Of a stretch of 64,000 nt of DNA, positions 56,679-64,000 are shown one piece after another. Source of the stretch: Thozetella sp. PMI_491. Its lineage: Eukaryota > Ascomycota > Sordariomycetes > Chaetosphaeriales > Chaetosphaeriaceae. Position 1 is the first letter of the stretch. The number at the start of each line of letters is the position of its first letter. Location of the stretch: assembly GCA_021432635.1 (NCBI GenBank), contig MU270018.1, positions 193,579 through 257,578 on the forward strand. The letters run 5' to 3'. A model generated the notes under the pieces. The model made no database searches. It saw only the letters and a list, made by a program, of their open reading frames with translations, and was not told the DNA's origin. The position numbers and the translations under genes were made by a program.

Positions 56679-59600
56679 AAAGAACAGGGCGGCCAATGGC
56701 TAGGGACTGCTGGCTCTATGCGGAGACATGTCATCCCTTACCGAAGCAGCTGGCTCTTACCCGCGGGCCTCTCGCAAAACTCCAGTTCCATCTGGCATTG
56801 TCTTCTCGTCACAGGGCGGGCGCCATGCTCAATTGTTCTTCTGCAAACTTGGTCGGCTTATTATTTATGCACGCACACGTGGAATGTATGAGATCTGAGA
56901 CTACCTACGAGGCTAAGGAGGAGAATTACGCAGGATCTGGCTGCAAAGCCCAACCAGGGAATGGGGTCGGTACAAGGCGTGGGCTCGGTTCTTTTTGTTT
57001 TCTACTAGTATTATTCCCTCTCGATCTCCCCACATATGTCGTATTTCTCCCGGCGTGTCATAGGCGCCTATGCGTTGTCGAGGCTGGGCTCGGCAGCCGC
57101 CTCTTTCTTTACTTTTAGATACGCTGCAAATATCATGACTGCCTGGCTCATCTCCTCGCACACTACTGAGTAAAGTAGCCTGCCGTGTCGTGCTCGGTGA
57201 CGATCTCCTCAGAGATAGATGGCCTCCATCTTCGAACGAGCGCCACCACATAGACCCTGGTCGCTCTACCCGTTAGGCGTGGCATGCATCTTCCAAAATA
57301 CACAGACCCTCCTTCCGGATAGGCTTCGATTAGCGCGTTTACGAGGACTTCCCTCGGCCACGGCTGCTTGTTGACTATTCTTTGGAATAATACGGACGCT
57401 TTGGGGGTGGCACGGCCACTCAGGGTGTCCAGGGTGTGACAATTGGACCAGGGCGGCCCAAGCGAAAACGGTCTAGCGCATGTGCAACCCGTGTCGAATA
57501 GGCAACGCTGCTCAGCCTACCATAAGGTAGTAGAAGACATGCGTGGCCTGAGCGAATCAGAGGCCCAGGACGAATCTCTGGCCCGTTGCTTGCCTAGGAG
57601 CCCGACTGGAGAAAACAGGTTGCTCGTGGCTGCCTTTTCCTTCTGAGATCGAGATTGAAGATGGTGAGGGTAGTATCCCCCCTTCCCCTTCCCCTTCCCC
57701 CCCTCCCCCCTTGCGCGGACGCCCATGCGCACATCTTAGAGCCATGTTTGTTGCTCATGCACATTCGGACGGGTGGAAGGGATATACACCGGGGGTGGCT
57801 GCGCCTCATCGTCTCTATCGGCGGCTGCCAAAGCCACGAGGGAAGCCAGTCCTGCCGTCTGTGCAGTCCTCCCCGTCCTGCCGCCATTGCTATTACTGGC
57901 TGTCCTTCTCCTGTGCCGTTACAAGGTATGATTGCTACGTTCTGTTAGGTTCTTCCATTATGGCTAGATAGGCAGCTCGGAGGCTGTAGGGCATCACGAC
58001 GGTGCACATACGCCCAGCAGGAAATCCAGCCACCAATGTGAGCTCGAATGCCGGACCAGGGCTCACCCTATTTGTGAAGGACCGGGTGGAACCCGGCATG
58101 TTTGCTGGCCATGGATTATTTCCTAGGCCCGACTAATTAGCAGTGCAGCGGGCTGTCCTAGCATAGTCTTATGATCCCTGAATATTCTGTGCCATGCGCA
58201 GTGTAGTAGTCGCCTGTCAAGCGTGGGAGACTTTGGGTGGCAGCATTTTCGAAATACGGAGCGAGGGGGAGGCGCGCTGTCCTCTCCTCGACCTCACCGG
58301 ATGGGGTGGTATCAGCAGGGACGAGCTCTAGAGTGCAGCAGCCCGGCCCGCATAAAAATGGCCACGAAAGCTGGCTCGAGGCACGGTCGACCCGTTGTAT
58401 GATTGCGCCTGTCGTATGGGAACTCCGACGCCTTGCAGCTCTTCCGCTTGTGCCGATTTTACGGTGGAGACTTCGGAACCTGTACCCGCGCGGACGGCCA
58501 CAGCAAAGGGAAGGGGGAGTAGGGTAGGGGGCTCCACGTGCCAGATCTAGTGACCTCATATAACATGCAGAAATGTTCCGAAGGAGAGGCGGTACATAGG
58601 AGACTGTTGGACTTCTCAGCTGGATGAAAGAGAAGGCGCTAGGCATGCGGCAGCCCCGTGCCCGCTTCCTCGCCCGCAAGTGCGGGAAGGGGTGGTGGGG
58701 GAGGCTTGTGAGGAAGTGGCGGTTTCGATGCATCGACCGGAGGCTAACAAAGTCCGCATCCCTCAGCCCAAAACATCACATGGCGGTAGATGGGGTACGT
58801 GACGGTCCCGAATCCTCACCGGCACCCCCCTGGCGAGAGAAGAGCAGGGCCCGCGGAGGGGACAGGAACCCCCCCATGATCACTTCTGCATCATTGCGGG
58901 ATGCCGGAAGTCATCTCGGGCCGGTGGGCATGAGCTTAGGGAAGGAGCCAGGGGGATGGGGGGGGATGGGGAGGTCTAAGAAAAATCGAGAGACGGGTTT
59001 TCGGCTACGCTGTGTCGCAACCGGTTGGGCAATGGCAGGGCGAGTTACACACTCGCTTTCGTGCCGGACCTCGATGAAGCTGCCGTATTGGAAGGGGGTG
59101 GGAAGAAAGGGACAGGGGGAGGGAAGGGCGAGGGAAGCATGGCTGCAGCTCAGCAGGGTCTCAGCACGGTAGGATGGGGGGTAGTTCATATAGGCGGAGA
59201 TTTCCGCCTCACGAACCGGCCTGGCTGGGCAAAGCTCCTCAGTCCTTCCAAGCCTAAGCGGATGCTGGCGACGTGCAGATGCCCGGGTTCAAGCACAACC
59301 GTCGTGAAAGAGCGACAAATAGGCATTTTGCTGCCAAGATCAGGTGGCGGCGCTCCAAGTGGCCTAAATTCTAATGGGATTGATCCACGAGCCGCGACGC
59401 TCCCTGTTAGGCGGAGCGGTTGACCGTCTGTCTGCGGCTCCCCTTTTGCTCACCTCGTCCCTCCCTCTCGTGGCCAGCCGAGTCAGCGCCTCTAGAACCT
59501 GTGGTTCTTTCCCGCCGGGAATGTCCTTTCTTTCCGCCATCGGGCACACTTTGTGTCCTACAGCAGCCAGTGTCCCTTTTCTGCTCAGGGGAAAGAAACA

Positions 59601-62227
59601 CGCCAGAGATGGGACGGGGTCCGCTCGGCTGGAGGTATGCATCGTTGTGGTCCTACAAACAGATCAGTATTGGGAACCTGGTTGACCCTGGCGGGGAAGA
59701 AATGATAGGATGCTGATCCACAGCGCGGGTCAGCAGAAAGGAAACCGGGGCGTGCGGGTGTGGCAGCGCTGACGAGTGGCAGCAGGAAACCCGGGCCCGA
59801 GTATGATGGCAGCGACCGGTGGCACACCCCCAGCAATGCGGCGCACTCTATGGATGGGCTACGCAGCGTTCGCCATGGAGCCCGCCTGGCGGGTAGATCG
59901 ACAGCTTGTCTAACTGGGCTGAGGAAGCACGCTTGCAAGGCAATCTACCAAGCCCAGGTCGTCGGGGCACGGAAGCTATGCATCCTCGTTCCATCCTTTC
60001 ACGCAGTCGAGGCTGCCTATCATCTTGGTTAATACAGGTGGCCTGCATGTACTGCGCCGCATCTTACAGGATGGAATGTGTGGGCATTTGCCCCATGAGA
60101 GAGACTTTGCGTCCTGGTTTCCGCCCCCACGCGAGACCGTTTGAAACGGGACGCCAGCTACTAACTAGGTGCGAACCCGTGATGCTTTCCAGCTTGGGAA
60201 TTCATGGGGTACCGGGCGAGAGACGGTGTCGACTGGACGGGGCAATGACACAGTCCAAAGGCACGGCCGACTGAGTCGAGAACCTCGCCACCACTGCTCC
60301 TCCTCCTGCCCGTCCTTCTTCTCCCAAAACATCCCGGCAGATGTTACGACATGGTACGGAGCGGAAAGTTTGTGCTTGCTCCTGCTGTCCTCTGCATGAG
60401 CGCATATATGCGCGCAGAATGTTGCCCTTCCCACGTTCCCGGGGCTGGAGGATAGGGCCGAGGACCCCGGGGCTGGGATCGAGCATGGACAGCTAGGCGG
60501 CTGTGAACCGGCCATAGCAAGACTTTCGGCTAGTCTATTGGCGACTAACGCAGTTGCCATGGGTGTCAGAGTTCAGGCTCTTTTGGAAAAAATGCTCATG
60601 GGCGCACCGCGGGAACTCTCTCTGCTACAGCTCCCCCTTTCCCTTATAGCCTGGGGTTTCGATGTGTCTTCTACCGGACACAGTCGCACAGCTGCTAGAT
60701 TGGCAGATCGCACGCGTACGTTCGCTTGAGAACCCACGAAGCAAGGGGGGAGCGGGGAACAAGCAGGCCAAACGGCTGGGAGCAGGTGAGAGAGGGTTCG
60801 GGCTCGGTATGGGAAACGGCGCCGAGATCAGATGGCCTGTCGTTTCGTCACTGAGGTCGCGAGGCGAGCCAGGCAGGGCCAAGAGGGGGCAAGGAGAGCA
60901 AGGAGGAGGGGGTGAGGCTAGCAGGCTCCCTACGACTTGTGTGCTATGTGACGACAGGATCCATGGCGATAAAGCTGAAGAGCCCCGAAGAATCCGATGT
61001 ACAGTGACAAAGCACCCATCGTAGTCTGGCTCGTTCGGTGTGACATGAGTATGGTCCGCTGTCGACAAAGACTACGTAAGGCCGCTGCATGTCAGGATCT
61101 CCGCAGATCAGTGGTACTTTTGAATCTGCCTAGACCTAGTTGCGAACCCTGGACACCACCTTATATCTCGGCTTGAGGCCTAAGAGGCCTGGAGCGCGCA
61201 GAAGGAGGAGAGAGAGATGCGACAGAGGGGTCAGGAGTCGAGGGTCCGCGGCAATAGAAAACAAGCAAGCAGGTAAGCCGCGCTGAACGACCCTAGAGCA
61301 CGCAGCCCCAAGGCGGTTCGCCGAAGGGAAGGGTGTGAAAGGTGAGGTGGATGTCGCGAAACGCGTTAAATGCGGAGCGCTGGCAGGCGCGGAAAGCTAC
61401 CGACTCATAGCTCCTTCAATGGCCCCCTGGATAAGTGCGGCCAGCTTTCACAAATCGCAAAGACCGAGAGAAGTATCCCGGGGAAGACGGGACGAGCAGC
61501 AAGGGAAGACGGAGGCGCAGGTGGGGTCGGGTCGTCGTCTGTTTGCGTGTCCGGCACGCACCTACACAGATGCGTCCATACGAATAGGCGTCTATACCTA
61601 CCTAGGTAGATGCCTAGTACAGATAGTAGAGCTAAGCTGCTAAGTACCTAGGCTAGTAGACAGCTGCGGGCCAAGACTGTGAATGCCTTGCGAACCCCCA
61701 AACCAGGGCCTGGGTGGTATTTGCTAGTACCGCGCATTGCCGCCCTGGTGGGCTGCACCGGAGGAGGTTAAGGTTGCCGGGGACTGGTCATCTTACTCAA
61801 GAATTGTCGCGGGCGCGAATGGCGGGGCATCGCGGCTGTACAGGGGGGGCCGTGGCGGCAGGGGTTTGCCAGCGTGATGCGGTGTGATGCCCAAAGGTCC
61901 ATTCCCCACCAGTTTACCATATTCGGCCATGCTTGACTTTTGTTGCATGTTTGTGTTGCGTTCTTGCTCTCCGCCCATTCCCGGGCCCGTGGCGCTGCCG
62001 CCTCGGGCCACATCAGCGCCTCCGCAAAGATGTAGACAGCCCACGGCGAAAAGGATCTGGCTTCAGCCTCCAGCAGCGCATCCGTACATACGATGGTGGT
62101 GGACCAGGTGCGCCAGGGCGGCCGCCTGTGTCTCGCGATCGAGCTGTGTACTGGGGATCTCGCGCTCCTGCTTGTACTTTGGTGAGTATGTATTGTCCCT
62201 AGCACTTGTAAGCATAAGACAGACACA

Positions 62228-62261
<34 letters not shown>

Positions 62262-63118
62262 ACAGGCAAGAGGCAAGAGGGATAGAATATGGGTAGTAGG
62301 CGTATAGCAAGTACGACGTGCTAGATAAGGAATGTACTTCGCAGGTAAAAAGACAGTAGAATATCACTTCTGTCGAGCTATTAGAAAGGGGCTATAAATA
62401 AACAGCCCCACAGGGCGTGTAAAAAGAGTACTGGGCTTCTGGCGAACGACACATGAGCGCGGCAGGCGGCTCAGCTGCTCCAAAACCGGGCTGGTCGTCG
62501 TGGCTGCTCGCAAAGATGGCCGGCTGGGGCGAACCCAAACGCCCTTGCGGTGCTACTTTGTAGATTTGTCACCAAAGAAATCCCGAGCATAACGGAAGAT
62601 GCTATGTATCCAGCCAGGCATGAAGAAATGGGCCGAGGAGGATAGAATTGGTGATCCCCCCAGGTGCCAGCTGGAGTCCCGCCAAGATGGTTTGGCACCT
62701 GGGGTACCGCCCGGCGGCATTGCATGTGATGTGTACATAGTATTACCGTTAGTTAGCGTTAGTTGGTTGAATCATGCGCCGTGTTACGACGGGAGCCCAC
62801 CGACTCCCGAGCTTGCCCCATTCTTTCTTTTCTTTTCTTTTGCCGAACTTTACGCAGTGTGGCACCCCTCGCATCCCCACTCCCCGGAACGCCACACCTA
62901 GCGCCACATCCACACCTGCCACCCTCAAGAAGCCAGCGTCACGTTGACCAAAGGCCGGAGCGTGTCCATTCCAGCCGAAACACTCTACTGCCAGGTGTAT
63001 CGAAACGAGGTGGCCACGACCGGGCCGCTATCTCGCTCTCTCCCTACCGACTCTCCACCTCATCGTAGAGCCTTCCCCAGAACCCACACATGTCGCTGGA
63101 CACATCGATTTCCAGGTG
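56679..63118. other. Gene-free region upstream of the GH47 gene
   Basis: About 6.4 kb with only short ORFs lacking resemblance to known families. Contains a CA/GA microsatellite (62218-62262), pyrimidine runs at about 57.68-57.71 kb and CCTAGGTAG-type motifs near 61.6 kb. No RNA gene is recognised. Confidence 0.5.
62218..62262. repeat. Compound (AC)n(AG)n microsatellite
   Basis: About twelve AC units run directly into about nine AG units. Simple repeat, not a CRISPR or transposon end. Confidence 0.95.
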
Positions 63119-64000
63119 ATGCCTGCAGGCATGGAGGACCGTGGCCTGCAACGAGGCGGTGCCGGCCGTCGTCACACGACCGGCCGGCCCCCATTCCCGG
63201 CCGGCCCCGGCTTCGGCCTCCTGCTCTGGCTGTTGGTTGCCGTGCTAGTCCAATGGCCCGCTGCCGGGGCCATGAGCTCCGACCGCATTGCCATCCTCCG
63301 CCAGCAGACCATCGACATGTTCTACCATGGCTTCGACAACTACATGGCGATCTCCTTCCCCGAGGACGAGGTATGCTGTCCCTTGCCCTATCCGTCCTTG
63401 CTACCACGCCCCCTTGTATACACCCATTGGCAACCCCCCCCCCCCCCCCTCCTCCTGCTCCTGGCCCTTTCCCTACGCCATCCTTACCTAACTACACCCA
63501 CAACCTTTTATACTACCGCCGTCCACGACTCCACATGCTGATGTTGCTTCTTTCCCTCCTCGCCAGCTGCGCCCGGTCTCCTGTCTACCCTTGACCCGAG
63601 ATGCAAAGAACCCGAGGAACGTCGAGCTGAATGATGTCCTGGGAAACTACTCTCTCACCCTGATCGACAGCCTGTCGACCCTCGCGATCCTCGCCTCGGC
63701 CCCACTCACCGACAAAAATGCCGGCCCCAAGTCGCTACGTGATTTCCAGGATGGCGTGGCAGCTCTTGTCCAGCAGTACGGCGACGGCCGCCCGGGCCCC
63801 TCCGGACAAGGTTTGCGCTCCCGTGGCTTCGATCTCGACAGCAAGGTCCAGGTATTCGAGACGGTGATCCGTGGCGTTGGTGGCCTCCTTAGCGCCCACC
63901 TCTTTGCGGTGGGTGAGCTGCCCATCGCCGGCTATAAGCCTCCCCGCCCAGACGAACCGGGCCTGGAAACCCCGGTCATCTACTGGTCAAACGGCTTCAA
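63119..64000 (+). CDS. htm1: Htm1/Mnl1/EDEM-like GH47 alpha-mannosidase (5' part only)
   Basis: ER luminal mannosidase-like protein that trims N-glycans on misfolded glycoproteins and marks them for ERAD. Exon 1 is 63119-63370 and exon 2 starts at 63567 and runs out of the window; about 228 residues are seen. A hydrophobic segment (GFGLLLWLLVAVLVQWPAAG) near the start serves as signal peptide or anchor. GH47/EDEM hallmarks follow: IDMFYHGFDNYMAISFPEDE, then LRPVSCLPLTRD, the variable NPRNVELNDVLGNYSLTLID loop and SKVQVFETVIRGVGGLLSAH. These match the EDEM branch rather than Golgi class I mannosidases. The intron includes a run of C at 63434-63449. Two ATGs (63119, 63131) could start it; 63119 gives the longer N-tail. 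Its ERAD partner Hrd3 lies at the other end of the window. Confidence 0.9.
63434..63449 (+). repeat. Poly-C run in the GH47 intron
   Basis: An uninterrupted C run within the CT-rich first intron; prone to sequencing length error but outside the coding sequence. Confidence 0.85.

Noticed and set aside
62218-62262. Dinucleotide array as a possible element boundary
   Set aside because: Plain microsatellite; no target-site duplication, terminal repeat or coding part nearby.

Overview
This is a gene-sparse, GC-rich window from a filamentous ascomycete. It is most likely a sordariomycete close to Neurospora or Chaetomium, judged by protein similarity and gene style rather than by a marker gene. 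Genes carry short introns (about 45-300 nt) with GTRNGT-type donors and CTAAC-like branch sites. CT-rich leaders are common. I recognise no rRNA, tRNA, CRISPR array or intact mobile element.

Regions: (1) 1-5 kb holds the 5' part of the U5 snRNP GTPase Snu114 (minus), divergent from cytosolic acetyl-CoA acetyltransferase Erg10 (plus), then a WDR89-like WD40 protein (minus). (2) 5.4-11 kb holds the ER-associated degradation (ERAD) receptor Hrd3/Sel1L and a small RCR-like membrane protein with PPxY motifs. (3) 11-21 kb is a compact housekeeping block: a conserved fungal protein of unknown function, alanyl-tRNA synthetase with an in-frame presequence-like 5' extension, a NDUFAF7/MidA-type complex I assembly methyltransferase, a membrane-anchored cysteine-synthase-like protein (Cys-12/Mcy1 type) and TFIIS. 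(4) 23-32 kb holds a secretory von Willebrand A (VWA) membrane protein, a Dal5-type major facilitator and a divergent intracellular GH43 glycosidase. (5) 31.6-36 kb is mostly non-coding and contains a decayed gene relic with a 72-bp tandem duplication. (6) 36-38 kb holds a mitochondrial-type short-chain dehydrogenase convergent with a small, probably N-myristoylated protein. (7) 42-57 kb holds two putative regulators, a Zn2Cys6 factor and a basic/SANT-like factor, the second behind about 10 kb without a recognisable gene. (8) 56.7-63.1 kb is another gene desert, followed by the 5' end of the ERAD mannosidase Htm1/EDEM (GH47), which runs off the window.

Shared themes are ER quality control (Hrd3 and Htm1, at opposite ends), mitochondrial function (NDUFAF7, the Cys-12 type protein, the AlaRS extension, the dehydrogenase) and RNA or transcription (Snu114, TFIIS, two regulators). 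No biosynthetic cluster is evident. Exon boundaries below were derived by hand from reading frame, splice consensus and family similarity. They have not been tested against transcripts.
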